64,000 nucleotides of DNA from Serilophus lunatus (Eukaryota; Chordata; Aves; Passeriformes; Eurylaimidae). Each line of letters begins with the position of its first letter. The first letter of the stretch is position 1. Shown one piece after another: positions 35,055 through 48,870 of this stretch. Made by a program: the position numbers and the translations under genes. The notes beneath the pieces were generated by a model. That model did not search any database. It was not told where the DNA came from and worked only from the letters and a program-made list of their open reading frames with translations. Location of the stretch: positions 799,491 to 863,490 of the forward strand of contig VXBA01001252.1 of NCBI GenBank assembly GCA_013399895.1. The letters run 5' to 3'.

Positions 35055-35111
35055 TACAAACCCATAATTCCATCATTTAGGCTACAAACCCCATAATTCC
35101 ATCATTTAGGC
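35055..35111. repeat. 28/29-base tandem duplication
   Basis: Two adjacent units, each built as TACAAACCC + ATAATTCCATC + ATTTAGGC, differ by one extra C in the second. The near identity implies a recent duplication. Confidence 0.9.
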
Positions 35112-38100
35112 TACATTTAATTCTGCAATACTTCAGACAAGGTCTGCAGACAAGGAGATTGGCCTGTAAGCTACCTCCTCCTCACATATTTATGAGCCTC
35201 AGGAAACATTTGAATGAATAATGTTGCTAAATCCTAGACAAAAGTTACTGAAGTCCCCTAGCTTTAATGAAGGAAACCTTGTTCACTGTTTGTAGATAAG
35301 ATGGAAAACATGAAGGTCATCATCCCTTCTCCAGGTGGAGGTCGGCAGGGCTTTCAGCAATAAAGTATTACGTTATCTTGTATGTTGAGGGTATTGTTGA
35401 CTTTTATCAAAAGCACAACATACCATGTTAAACCTTGACAGTTTCTGTGCTCAGACATAAACCTTATGCAACTTGTTATGAGCTGACAGAAGAACAAGTT
35501 AAAAACAATTTTTATATGGCAGAGATTAGCAGAGAACATTTTGCTGAATTTATCTCAAGATATAATTTGCTAACATCTTTTTCTTCCTTGCTCAAAAAAT
35601 TCTCTAGCAGTTATTTTTAGTAATAGCATATATGTTCCCGGTAAGGCATTTTGCATTTAATAGTAATAAGAAATAACATTATCTACTTTTTATGATTGAA
35701 GATTAAGGAGTCTATTCTAATAGCTTCAGTTGTCAACACGGGATCCTCTGGTACTATGTTTCTTAGCTTCCCTGTTGTAAAAGAACATGTCTATGTAGGT
35801 ATTATTAATTTATCATTGCACAAAACAAAGTTTATGAACACTTAATATTTAATGTGCTGTGAATTTAATAATAAAAAATTAAGGCTCTACCTTACATCAT
35901 TTTTTAACTACCTGATTTTTATTCTTCTCATTAGCTCTTTATGGCTCTATTCTGAGATTTTAAAGCCCTGACTTGGGTTTAAAAGCATTGACTTGTGTAT
36001 ACTGAAATGTAAATACTTACTCTGTAGCCTAGTTGAATGTAAGGACAACACCATGATGGTTTTAAGCACCATGACATTTCAACCATATGTGGAACATAGG
36101 GATATAAATATAAAGTTGTGCCGAAGCCAGTTGAACTGTTCCATGTTACATGATCTAAAGACCTGGGTCTTCTTGGTTAGTAACTACAAGAGACAGGTTT
36201 GCTGTTCTTTCCAAAAGCTCTGATGTTTTTGCATAGACACTTTGCCTGGTGAGCAGGAAGGCACCCATTGCAGCCTCTCCAAGGGCCTATACTACTTCTG
36301 TCTACCTGAGTAGCTTCTTGCAGAAGCATGACTTAAAAAAAAAAATCTACTGCAAAAGATTAATAGATCTTATTTGTTATTTTGGCTTCAGTTTTCCTCA
36401 GCACAACCTGACAGAGCTCATCATTATCTGGAATCACTCTCCAGGTGCTCAAAATAAACAAAGCTACTCGGGGTCTTAAACTGAGGAAAGCATTTTTGAG
36501 GCCAGTGGCATCAGAACCACATGTCCCAGTCCCATCTGAGGATCTGGCTCTTCTAAGTCTCAACATACATATGCATATGGTATTTGATTTTGTTCCTATA
36601 GCATGATGCATTCCAGATTTCAAGTACTGAACATGATTCACCCTCATTTCTTTTTTTTTACATTTGTATTATCTAGTCTAGCTGTTGAGGGTTTAGCTAG
36701 AAGAATAATTAATGTTTGGTTGATAATCTGAATCCCAACAGCTCATCCCAGACAATGTTTCTTGACAGCAAATCCTGCACCACAGAGATTAAGGGATAAA
36801 TTTGCAAATGTCAGAAGATGAGGACTGCATGCACAAATGCGGCCATATTTGCCAGCACACCCTATTCTCTCTGTCCTGTGCCCCCAACATTCCCATTGCA
36901 CCATTCCCTTGCCTCAGCCCTCGTTTGACATGACGGTATACAGCATTCGTGTATTTAGGAATGCATATCACCAGACATGCCTTTAACTGGACATTTGTAT
37001 ATGCAACTGTCTGACTTGCACACCCAACGTATGTGTGTGCCTTGTGGGGTTTGCACATCCTGCAATCCAAAGTAGCTGAGCTTTTAAGTGGCTGCAACAA
37101 AAACAGAGAAGAAGCCTTAATTTTTTAAAAAATCTGGCACCAATTTCAGTTTTTCTTTTCTAAATGAGACAGAAAACAAATGTTCTCCAACAAAAGATAA
37201 ATGACAATCAGAGCTGAAATATTAATATGCCTGAGTATGGGAAAACAAGCAGGATGAGCCAGAAAGGAAACAAACAGTGGAGCTTGTGCCCTGCCAGGCG
37301 ATAATCCCAAGTGGGATTCTCCTTTGGAGAGAAGGATGTACAGGGAGAGGAAAGAAGTCGCACTGTCCATAAAGAAGACATTTAGAAAACCACTAGGGAA
37401 GGATTTGGAGTAGAAAAAACAGGTTGTTATAAACAGATTAAAAAAAAAGGAAACCCAGTAACCGATGACCATTGCATGTCACCAGGTCCCCTTCAGAAGG
37501 ACAGACAGAAGGAAGGCTCAGAATTGCCACTGATAACTTAAGTGGATACCCAGTGAGCTTTAGCTGGTAAAGTTCAGGTCCCTGTTTGCTTTGGCTGCTT
37601 TTGCTGATGGGATAACATTTCCTGGACCATTGTGCTGCCACTTCCTATGGGGAGGAGGAGACATGCAGGAGCCTGACCTTGCAGTACCCGCAAGTATTTT
37701 ATTCAAGAGGAAATGAAGAATTTATGTGTCTATATTTTATGAGATAAGGCTTCACAGAGTGCACTGGTACTCCCCTGAACACCAAAAAAATGGTAATCGA
37801 TTTAACCACTCCTGGAAGATGAGACATGCTTATCAGAGAGATATTTGGTATTAATGGCCAAAGTATCTCAATAGGTTGTTTCATAGTATTAAAACTGCAA
37901 TTACTGGAGAAAATGTGGAAAAAGGTCAGCTCCTTACCAAGCACAGAAATTTCTAGCTATTTCACTGGAAGTACGAGGTATGAATAGCTTCCAGACACTC
38001 ACCACTTCAGATACTGTGGGTGGGATGGGAGTGTGGTGCTGGAAGTGGGTAGAGTGGGCATCCCTTCGCCTGCCTCTTCCTGCAAGACACAGGGATACGT

Positions 38101-41100
38101 CTCTCCTCCTAAGATTTAACAGAGGAAGATGATTTTAGGGAATGAATAAACACAGTGGCAAGAGGGTTACTAGGAAGATGACTGTAATCACCTGGTGTAT
38201 CTCAAGTTACCTGTCACTATATCACACTGCAAGTTTCCTCTTCCACTCCTCACTGTTACTTGGAGAAGCTCACGTTCAGTCTTTCCAAGAAACTGTCCTC
38301 ACAGGTCAGAGCTGGTGTGAAAAGGGGGTTTCCTTCCCAGTCTGCCTGCTGCAAAAGAAAATGACTCAGTTCCTCCCTTCTCCTCACTGGGCGACAGGGC
38401 AGTCCCTCGTACAACTTGTCACTGACCTCTTTGTTACAGGTGACTATGAGTGCAACACCCAGGGGACAGAATTGTAAAATGCCACCAAATGCAAACCTGT
38501 GGGACAGTAAACAGTCTCCACCAAATGTGAATCACGACATCTTGACTTTTTTAAAAGGAGTATCACTCACTTGAATAAATGAAAGTAACAGGGGTTCTCT
38601 TTTTATGTTCACACTCCTGCAGTTCTTGGAATCTATTTCTGTTGCAGTCAGTGACTGTGCCCCTTGAAACATGGAGTGACACTTGGCTCCCGAGCCTTCT
38701 CCTCTCACCAAGGCTCACACTAAGCTTTATTAGCCAGGCTAGTTGGCTCTGATTGCAGCCAACTATCCCTCAAACCCAGGCTTGTCTCACTTGACGCTTT
38801 ACCGTGTCGTAGTCCTGGGCAAACAAATTAGTACCTAATCCCCCTCCCAGGCAATAAACATTTTACAGACACAAAAAACCCACACAAAACTGTGTTACAG
38901 AGACTAAGGAACTAAGGACTGTTGAGTGTCCTAAGCAAGTGACTGCTCCATGAACATCTCATGGTCAAATTACTGCTGTATGACATTTTGGAACAGAGAT
39001 ATGTAACTGTTTCCTACAAGTGTCTTTTGAAAATCAAGCTGGATCCTTTAACTGCAAGGCTGGTGAAAGCTGCTTTGTAATTTGCAGAGGGTTTGTGTAA
39101 TGAATGTACATGTTTAGTGAGAGGTGATGAACCCTTCTTCACCTCCCATCCAATGAAACATTAGCACCACCAGTTGGTCATCGACCCTGAATAACACCCA
39201 GTCCCAACTGCAATAATAGCACAAGAGCGTTGTTCAGGTTCTCAAGAGCAATGTGTTGTGCCATCCAGATGCCTTATTTAGTTGAACTGAAGCTGAGGAA
39301 AGTCATGTTAAAATTACAGAGGTGCATTTTTTTCTGGGTTTGTTGATTGTACCTGATCTGCTCCAGGCTGAAATTTAAATCTCACTAATCAGAGAATCAG
39401 AAAACTGTTATGAGAAGCTCAGCTAAATCTTAGATCACTTGGCACAGTCATATTTTTCAGTTCACTGGTGAAAGACTGAAGAGAATCCAGAGCAAATACT
39501 ATTAGTTTTTTGGACTTCTTATCCTGTTCCAAAGACTTACCAACTTGCAGAGGGAAGTGGGGCATACTCGGGTGCTGATTTTCAGTTCTCAGGTCAACAA
39601 ATTGGCTTGTAAAGCTGTTTCCACATGGTACACAGTTAGACAGCCATGGGCATGCATAAAGTCTTGATTCATGCACGTATCTTCAATGATGGTCAAGCAT
39701 TCAAAGGCGGGTGTGTAACCCTGGTGACTTGAAGGGTGTATTTGCTCTTCTTTGCTATTATATATGTTGCATGAACTGCAAGTGTTTTCCCCATTTCCTG
39801 GTTCTCTGCTTTCCTCTTCACCCATATGTGCTTGTAAAGGAGTGTACAGGCATTTCACAGCACTCACAGAGATTTCAAGTTTTTTTCCTACTTCCATTAA
39901 AGCCCCCGGTATCACCCAGGGATTTAACAGGAACATGGACTAATTTTGTACCTGCTTTACAAGTCTTTTTTATGGTGAGAGTGATCTAAGAAAGTCTAAG
40001 TGTAAAAGGCAATGAAGATCACCATTTCTGGACTGTATCAGCCACCACTTTATGAGTGTCTGAGATGGAGAAAGTGTCCTAACCAAGACCATACTGTGCA
40101 GGAAATAACACCTGAGAGAGGAGCCAAGTGCATAGAAAGGAGATAAACTATGACCGGCTCCTTTACAGAAATGATTAATAAAGGGATTATAGACACCCTC
40201 TCCAAATTCTTACATTAATATCTGGCCCATGGCACCAGTCTGATTATTACATGTTGGTGCTTTACTGCCTCTCACCCGACTCCATTCACATCACATCCTT
40301 GCTGTCCTCCTTCCTTGGGATGGCATCTGACAGTGGCATCCGAGGATGTAAAGGCTAATTCACTATGGCAGGATTGTCATTCTCAGAACCAGCACATCCA
40401 ACAAAAGCCAATGCCCTAGACATTTCGAGTTCATTAGTATTTTTTAATTAATCTTGCTTATAGTTGGGTGCAAGAGTCCCAGGGGTGACTGTGGCCTCCC
40501 CACGCTGCATCTTATACAAGCACAGAGCAAGGGGCAGACCTTACCAAGAAGTTTTACACTGCAGAGGCTGCTATGGTGAGTCACTGGTGAGGCATTGATG
40601 CCAATCCTAGTCCTTCACCATCCCTCTTGAAGCCTGAGGGACCAAGACCTTGAGAGGCAAGACAGATGAGAGAAGGAAAAAAGGACTTGGACCTCGCTTA
40701 TTCCTACTGTTCTGATACGCTTTGTGGCACTTTTGCCATGTGCTTTATGAAATACTCTGGTTTACTCTTGATAGACTTGTACAAATAAATGGAATAAAAA
40801 TATTTTTGCTTCCTCTTTACTTTCACATTCTCCTCTTCCTTATTCAAAATGAACTTCAGTTTGAGGGCATTCCCACAAAAACCTGTGTAAAATTTGAGTA
40901 CAATAATGTATTATGTTGACTACAACACAGCCAGGGATTAGAAATATAGAGGAGAATATGACAAATCTCAGAATGATTTTGTTCTCCTGCTGGCACACTG
41001 TGCTTAGAGAGTAGGGAGCTTGACTCATGTGAGTAACAGAGCTCCTCAACTGAGAAAACATTTGTGGTGTTCAAATGCTTTGCAGTGTTGGAGGGGGTAT

Positions 41101-44100
41101 TGTAAGATTTTTTCTTTTCAAGAGCTTATGGAAATTGAAAAATTATGCAGTCCATTGCTTGGTTGGTTCTCACAGGCTTTGCAGTGCTCAGAGAGTGTGT
41201 CATTTTTGTACCCTGGCTCTCAGCTATGCAGAGAAGAAGAGGCTGGGCAATCTTCAGTGCCACGTAGCACTCAGAAGTGGCACTTAGACTGTAAATATTA
41301 TATGCTGCTGTAAGAACATTTGAATGGTAATACTCAAGCAATTACTTTCCTTTCAAGATCATTAAACACAAATCTGACTTGTATTTTAATAGGACTGCCA
41401 ATGTATTTAATGCGGGGCAGTAAAGGGTAGTTTTTTTCTAATGGATGAATGTTTATATTATTATCCACTCTGAGAGACCACATTAGGAGGAGACTGTGTT
41501 TTGCCTCAGTCCTTTTCACACAGTATTCATTTTTTTCTCAGTTCTGCATCTTACAGTACAATGGCAAAAGTGCACCTTCAATAAATTCCACCAGCATATT
41601 CTGATTATTAGACAAAAAAGACCAAATACAGTCATGCTGAAAAGAATTTGCAATTTGCATTTCCATCATATCTGTTAAAATTGTAGAGAAAGCCGATGCT
41701 TGGCAGGTTGACAATTTTGGCCAGTGACGTACCTGCTCTGCAGCCACAGGACAGGCGCAGTAGAACTGAGCAACATCAGCTTCTCCACACCACCTTGCAA
41801 ACACATCTGGGGACTGCTTGGAAGAATCCTTCAGCAAGGTCAGAGGTGTTTCTTCCTCTACAACCATTCCCATCTGCCAAGAAGAGTGGACATGAGGATG
41901 GGATGTGCCACGGATGGCTGGATCTGCTCTGGAAACTGTTCTGCCACAGCACTGAGCCACCATCACTGCTGCCTCCACCAAGGGACCCACTGGCTAGAAA
42001 GCAAGGCAGCTTCCTAGTGTCTTATCAACTTGGTGAGCAATTCGGACAAATTTGCTCCTGACTACTTATTTCATACCAGTACAACACCTGCACCATCTAG
42101 CCATTGTGAAGTTAAGCCACATGTTTTTACTGAAGAGTATGGAGTGGGCAGGAAATCAAAGCCAGTTTGGCTGTGCATTTTAGGAGCTCAGGGAGCAACA
42201 AACAGTGAACACTTTTTCCACTTTCCACTCATTATTCAAAAGCAAAGGCTAGGAATAACTATGCTACCTGTTTGGTTATCCTCTGGACAGTAGTTAGAAA
42301 ATTTTGACTATTTTTTAGTTCCTACTTGCACACATACCGTAGAAACATCTCCTTCCCTGCTAACTGCAATGAAGGATCTGCATATACTTCAGAGCAAATG
42401 TAGTACTCTAGATTGTACAGTGTTATTACCTGTTCCCAAACTCTGAGGTTCAGAAACACATTTCTCTATGGTGAGTACTTCTGTATCAGTCTGATTTTGA
42501 CCATGGAAGCTTGTTGTTTTAAACAGCACCCAGCTCAATAGCTGAGAATGTGCACATGAAATACCTCTATCCTCACTAAAACCTCTTAGGTGCAAATATG
42601 ATGTCTCCTTCTTAGGTAGTTGTGGGCAGTCATTAGTACAAGCCTACCGAGTAGAATTCAGTAGGTGTTTATAGATCTGCTTCGTAAACATTGCAACAAA
42701 AACCATCAGGAAGGTGGCTTTAAATTCAGAGATCATGCAAAGAAGGTCATGAGTCAAAGCATAAAGCAAGACTGAAAGTCTTCCATTACTTTGCATTTTA
42801 GTGGGCAACAGCAAAAGTCAACCAGGAATTGCTACAGGATCAAATTTATAACCAGGATATCTTGTGCTAAAAATTGGAGTGAAAAGGGTGAAAGCCTTCA
42901 GTCATAAATGGTTTCTTCAAGTTGTAGGAAGAAATAGTGAAAATTAATATTTTTATCTCCCTCTCCATCCTGGGGAACACAGAAATCATATTGCACTGAG
43001 ATGCCCTCACCCTGCTTTCTGCTTGGCATGGCTCTGCTCCAGCAGCATCTCTTCAAGCACCTGTTTGCCAAGAGCTTCCCCAGGACTGGGTGAGGGCTTT
43101 ACTGAAAATTCCCGCCCTTAGAGGAGAAACACTGTGCAGAGGAGGCAGCAAAGGCACTACACAACTGCAAGGGCAGAGAAATACGTGGAGTGCAATATCT
43201 GTAACAGCTGGGATACAAAGTCAGAACGTGCTCAGTGGTGAGTGTGTTCCCAGAAATGCATGGCTCTCCTACTTCTAAAGGGAGGTACTACAACCACTAC
43301 GACCTCCATGTTTGGGACTATTATTGCAGAAAACTGTTAGCATTTTCTGAGTTATCTGGAATTCATGGATAATTTAGTCCTTTTGCTTGCAGAAATAGTT
43401 TGATATGCTCTTTAAATAAGCATATAAAGAGATTGATGTGTGCTGTTTGTGGGTTCAGATGTTCTGAAAAGTGACGTTCCTTTATGGAAGAGAATAAAGC
43501 TTAAAAGGGGATATTATTTATAAAAGCACCACCATGCACAGGCAGTGTTTATTTACCATTTAAATGCCTCATTTCTGTTCTGGCTGTCTGTGCTATAATT
43601 TGCACAGGCACTTAAACTTGAGTATAAATAAATGCAAAGAAGTAGTGTTTATGCGGAGTTAAGATGAGGAAATCAAGCGCTAAAAGATGGAGGCTACTGC
43701 CTCAGCCATCTTACCCACCTTTGGCTTCTGTGAGGGCCCCTTTAGTGACAAGCAAGGAGCTGTCCATGCTTGCATTTGAGGAGCTTGGCCAGAATATCAG
43801 TGCTGAAGACGTGGCTGAGATTTAATGAGCAGGCAGGCACTGTAAGCTCAGCACGATGCCATCTCATCATGAGGGAAATGCAAGGAATGCGATGAGGCAC
43901 CTCAGGTATCTTGCCAAGATCCTCGAGATGGGAAGTGCTTTCCTCTGGGCAAATTGAGGCACCAACTCTGCTTCAGGATGAGGGCAGGAGATGCCAGAGA
44001 ACAAGCCCAGGATGACAGGATACAGAGGGGACATTTGTCATTGTCCCCTGTGAGTGTTGGAGAGAGGGGAAATAAAACTGCATCTCCTCCTCCAGCCCTA

Positions 44101-44596
44101 TGCACCCCCCCAATCTGTAAACAACGACTTTGACACATTGACACACATTTGACTCTGTTCATAGACATGTATATGGGAGAAGTGACATGTTACGTGCTCA
44201 CAGCCTAGTGGGGCCATGGTGCAAGGACACGCTGCCTCCACAGGCATCGGGCAGGGCAGGCAGGGATACTCCTGGGGTGGGAGAGTACTTTGAGGTTAAA
44301 CCGCTGCACTCAGCAGGAACGGATTTACATCAGTTTTGTGGTTGTGTTTGAGGAAGGAAGTCTGAGGTAGGTTTTGATTAAAATAGGAGTATAAATCCCT
44401 CATCTGGTCATCTTTATTTGTCTAGACAGCAGAATTGAGTTGTTTTGGCAGAGGAAAGGAAGGCACCTATTGATTGCTTACTGGGTCTATAAAAAAGGTG
44501 AAAAAGTCACGTCTTTTTTCATCATGTTTCAGCAAACTCCTGCCTTGAGATCCTAAGAACAGGCAGGAGAAAGACGAGTGTAGGGAAAGGTTATCC
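35112..44596. other. Long gene-desert stretch, no gene seen
   Basis: Almost 9.5 kb of AT-leaning unique sequence. Open frames, the longest being 41538-41990 on the minus strand (150 codons), carry no domain and lack splice or promoter context. No interspersed repeat was recognised with confidence. Small A/T runs occur (about 36336, 37440, 39330). Confidence 0.4.
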
Positions 44597-44615
44597 TACT
44601 TACTTACTTACTTAC
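44597..44615. repeat. (TACT)n microsatellite
   Basis: Four and three-quarter units of TACT. Confidence 0.85.
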
Positions 44616-45319
44616 CATGTCTGCTCAGTTGCAGTCCATGAGGAAGTTGTCCTCACTGAGTTCTCTTCCGTAACATCAGCCATGATGACTTTTACAGCAC
44701 AGCTGTACCATCCCCTGCCTTTGACAAATCATCCGGGGGTGCACAGCCTCCCCAGCAAGTCCCTGAGAAGCCTCTCCACAATGAGCAAACACATGGTGGG
44801 CAGGAGGAGCAGGATGGGGAGCAGAGGTGCACCAAAATTTGGAATGGCTGTTTCAGAGTTGTAGTCTCAGGAGATGTTTCTGCACCTGGGACAAGTCCTG
44901 TTTGGAAAGCCAAATCTTCCTTTGCATCTGGTTTAACTGCATCGAAGAGAAAAGCCTGTGACGGGTAAGTCGTTCAGTGCCAACTACGCAGGGGGTCAAA
45001 GAGAGGAGGTGGTGCTTGGAGCCTGCTTTGGCTTTGAGAGATCAGGCAGTGTCAGTGCCACACTGCTGTTTGTGACTCTGAACTTGTCTGAAGAGCCCTC
45101 CTTATCTTTCTTGAACCAGTGTTTTCCACTGACACCACTGCATCATTATCCAGCATGCATGTTGCCATTGCAAAAGCATTTTCTTCTGTCCTGCCTTCAC
45201 TGTAGGGAAATCTAACAGCTGAGACGTGATTCTTATGTGGCAACGAGACCACACTTCCTATGCAGGTGAAGGGGCTGGAAGCAGCACAGGGGCAGCCTGC
45301 AGGACTGGTTTTGTGCTGC
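44616..45319. other. No gene seen
   Basis: Unique sequence leading into a CpG-raised patch. Confidence 0.3.
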
Positions 45320-45605
45320 ATAGGGGCCGTCGGCGCTATGCGAGGGGCTGTGCCTTCCAGAGCGCGGCTGGGCACCAGGGCTGCGGGTGCTCCCGCGGCT
45401 CCTGTCCCGCCCGTGCGTCAGCGGTGTGACAACGGAACCTGTCACTCTCTGGCCAGTCCCAACGAGCTGTCACATTTGCAAGGTATTTGAGAGGGAAAGA
45501 CAAACTGTCCTTAATGACCGACAGGGACTATCAGGTTGTTGTTCCCCTCGTGCTTCCGTAACAGCTCTCCAGCTTCGCCCGCAGCAGCAGCGCGTTTGTT
45601 CTCAG
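45320..45605. promoter_or_regulatory. Small isolated CpG-enriched patch
   Basis: CpG is clearly denser than in the flanks (GGCCGTCGGCGCTATGCG, GCGCGGCTGGG, CCCGCCCGTGCGTCAGCGG). It is below island size, far from the main cluster. It may be an orphan island or alternative promoter. No exon is recognised. Confidence 0.35.
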
Positions 45606-46548
45606 CCTACTCTGATTTAGCAGCAGTTAGCTTTGGGAACAGCCCCCGTCATTACTGACAGCAGTGCTACACAGCCTATTGACTTGGGTAGGAGGGAAAT
45701 GTCACCCCTTCTGTGCGCATGTGTGTCTGTGAGTGCCTTTTGAAAAGCATCAGGCATACATTAATACTAATAACTGAGACCACTATTCCCTTGCTTCTGC
45801 CTGATAGGCAGCAGGCAGAGTATGAACCGCACTATGTATCAATTAAGTGAAAAATAAATAATAGGAAGAAAGTAATATCTTTAACAGTGTATTCACTGGC
45901 ACATACATATTTATTAGATGGCAAATAAAATGCTGCTCATATCATGTTTATGTGCATCATGAAGCCCTAAAATAATGTATGGTGTCATGGTTTAAACGAT
46001 GGAAGTCAGATGCAGTAGCGTTGCCATATTCCTTCCTGATAAAGCTCTGCTTTTTGTTTTTTTCTTTCTTTCATACCCTTGTTTCATGATTGTTGTGCAT
46101 CCTGCGTGGGACACCAGGGTTTTCCAACCTAAGGGAATAAAATTAACCTCTAAATATTTTTCAGTCTGCAAGTTTTATTGCAGCTTTATCCTCGTCATCC
46201 CATCTTTGAAGACAAACCAAAGGGAGTCAGAGGCAGTAGGGCTTATTCAATGAAGTTGCAATATGTGGGTGAGGTGAGTCAGGAAACAGCAAAAGCACGT
46301 GCTGTTCACTGGATGTTTGAGTAGCAAGGGGACTGTCTCCTGAAACGTGGTTAAATATGCAAACTCTGCCTAGGGAAAATGTTTATTTACCTAGATTGAC
46401 AGCAATCAGGGTAGAAAGCACTCAAGATAAGTGGCTCTTTAGCCAACTTTAATTTGTTGATGGATGGATTGATGGGAGGATGGTCAAAGAAATGACAACA
46501 TTACTCTCTGTAATGGAGATATCCTGTCTGCTGGAGTTTGCAGTACCA
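45606..46548. other. No gene seen
   Basis: AT-rich unique sequence. Confidence 0.3.
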
Positions 46549-46667
46549 TTTGGTCTAATTATTCCTGATCTATCTATAAGCAAACTTTTCTCTCAGTGAG
46601 ACAAGTTGTCATTCTTTTCCTTTAAACAAAAATATAAGGAGCTAGAATCAAGAACAATTAGACCAAA
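46549..46667. repeat. Inverted repeat, 21-base arms
   Basis: The left arm (46549-46569, TTTGGTCTAATT then ATTCCTGAT) is complementary to the right arm (46647-46667, ATCAAGAAC then AATTAGACCAAA) at 19 of 21 positions. A short CTA/TAG extension follows inside. The 77-base interior is AT-rich and holds GACAAGTTGTC. It may be a small MITE-like element, a structured RNA or mirrored regulatory sites. Confidence 0.6.
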
Positions 46668-48624
46668 GGATGATGGCATCTTCTGCAGTCAAAGATTTGT
46701 ACAAAATAATCTGTATTGCTTAAAGACAGTTTGCTGTATTAATTGAAATAGTTGCGCATTTTATTATACAGTTTGCATGGGAACAGATGGCTCATTTCAC
46801 CGATTAAACCTCGTCTTTTTACATTTCTTCAACAAAAAAATAGTGAGCAAATATTGCTATTGTAAATGATCCCAAGTTCAAACCTTGTACCACCAAAATA
46901 GGCCGTACTTTTCTGGTGGAAGTTAGTGGGAAACCAAGAAAATAGACCATTGAATTGATTCACCATGTATGTTTAACCATGGCTGTGGCAAAGACAAAGA
47001 ACAACTTGTAATGCCTCTGTTTTGCTCACACTCTTCCTGGAACAAAACATAGATTAGGCTACTGGTGCTCAGCATGGAGAAAACTGGGAAGTGGGCTGTG
47101 GGTTGAGACAGCATGTGAATTTTGTGGATTGTAGTGACAGACGTTTCTTAGGTTTACAGTAGCAATGACACAGTTGAGAAGAATCGCGTGTGAGACTATG
47201 GTCTGTTCTGCTGAGCACTCAGAGGTGACTGCTTGCAAAGCATCCCAAGAAATATCCTGCACTTACTGCAGAAGAAAAAGCTGCCAATCAGCAATATAAA
47301 TTGATGTTCCAGATTTTCCAACCTAGCTAAAATATCCTAGCTCCAGGACTAGCAATAAAAGAGCAAACACCAATACCTGCTTCCCTAGCCAGAAGGGTGG
47401 CTGCCCCCAGCGTAACTAAGGGCAATTAATTGTAACATTTGTTTTTCAGGAGTAGATAGCCTGTGGTTTCTGAAGATCACTTCTCTTTTAGCTTGGATTC
47501 CCAAAATTTGGGTTAACATGTACCAGTGTCACTACCGGAAATTGCATCTACAGTGCAGCTTAATTTATGTGGGCTGGCACAAGGGTGGGCAGCACAAAGG
47601 AGGGCTGCAGCTAAGAGCAGCTGCACATGACATGGGTGCTGGTGTCAGTTCACATCTTTGTAGAAGCCATCAACACAAACATCCTGAGCATGAGCTCTGC
47701 GTGGGTTTCTCAAAGGAAAAGTCATCATGGTGGGAGTGTGTGGGAACTAAATCGTCCTGCTATCAAATTCATTTCCCTGGACCCACTGAATGTGTGGGTC
47801 TGCCCACCAATGCTGGGTTTGCTAACTGGGAGTCTGCCAGTCCCCGCTTTGCAATGACATGGGGGTGTTATTGTACAACCAGGGCCATGCCCACAGATGT
47901 CTGCCAACAGTGCAGGGCCACCGACAGCAATTAGCCACCACTCTGAGACCTACTGCTGATTGGAAACTCCTCTTGGCCTCAGGAGGAGGCCAGGACGAAG
48001 CACTGGGAACACACCACAAGGAGCGGAGGATCTTTAGAAGACCACGTGTGTCCATTGTGCTGTCCCTGCTAGGGTGACTGGCTTGTGGTGGGGGATAACC
48101 AGGAGCCCCTCGGCATCTCTCCTCATGAGCACAGCACTGCAGGGTAACTGTGGGCACTTTCCTATCCAATGCACTTCTGCATGGCTTGGATCAGCCCCAA
48201 CTACATGACAAGCACATATGCTGCTGCCGGAAATTTTATGTGGAAAAAAACTAGCCCAGATCGTAGTTTATAGTTCTTTTCAGCAGGACTGCATGAAGCT
48301 AATGACACAGAAAGCCATTTGGGTTAAATTGTGAAACTGAAAGATGCAGCACCTGCTTTTATGCTTCATGTGTTACTAAAAATACTTCTTCCTTTCTAAA
48401 ATGCAGCACAAATGACAGTACAAAAGAAAACTCTAAAATGACACTGGTGACATTATTAAGAGGGGTTTCATCCGTGTCCCTGTGCACAGAAAGACGAAAA
48501 CAAAGACAGCAGAAACAACAGACATCATTATGCCGTTTTTCAAACCCTTGGTGCATCCATACCTGAAGTAATTAATTGCCCTCATGGTTTCTCACTTTAA
48601 AAAAGGGAATAGTGATAAGTTTTA
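46668..48624. other. No gene seen
   Basis: Unique sequence. The 47518-47934 frame (138 codons, plus) has no domain. Confidence 0.3.
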
Positions 48625-48870
48625 GATGAAAGAGATGGGAATATTCCAAAGCATGGAAGAGCTTCCATATGAGGAGAAACTAAATAGCGTGTATTTATTC
48701 TGAAAAAGAGACTCCTGAGGGAGAAAAACACAGGAAAAAAGGTGTGGAGGAGGCAAATCAAGACGTGAAGTGCTTTGACAGACAGATGTGAGAGAGAGCT
48801 TTAGAAACAAAAGAAAGTGCTGAATTTAACAGAAAGGTGTGGGAGTCAGATGAGGTCAGTGGTTCAGATA
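48625..48870 (+). mobile_element. Ancient CR1-like LINE fragment
   Basis: GCTTCCATATGAGGAGAAAC, then TTATTCTGAAAAAGAGACTCC, then AAGGTGTGGAGGAGGCAAATC follow the order of the older CR1 subfamilies known from turtles and crocodilians (ATGAGGAGAGATTAAA...GGAAAAGAGACGACTAA...GGTGTGGAGAAAGTGAATA). Heavily diverged with no coding capacity. Edges are approximate. Confidence 0.55.

Noticed and set aside
41538..41990. 150-codon minus-strand frame
   Set aside because: No domain, no splice or promoter context, mixed residue pattern consistent with chance.
47518..47934. 138-codon plus-strand frame rich in Cys and His
   Set aside because: The Cys/His residues show no regular zinc-finger spacing.
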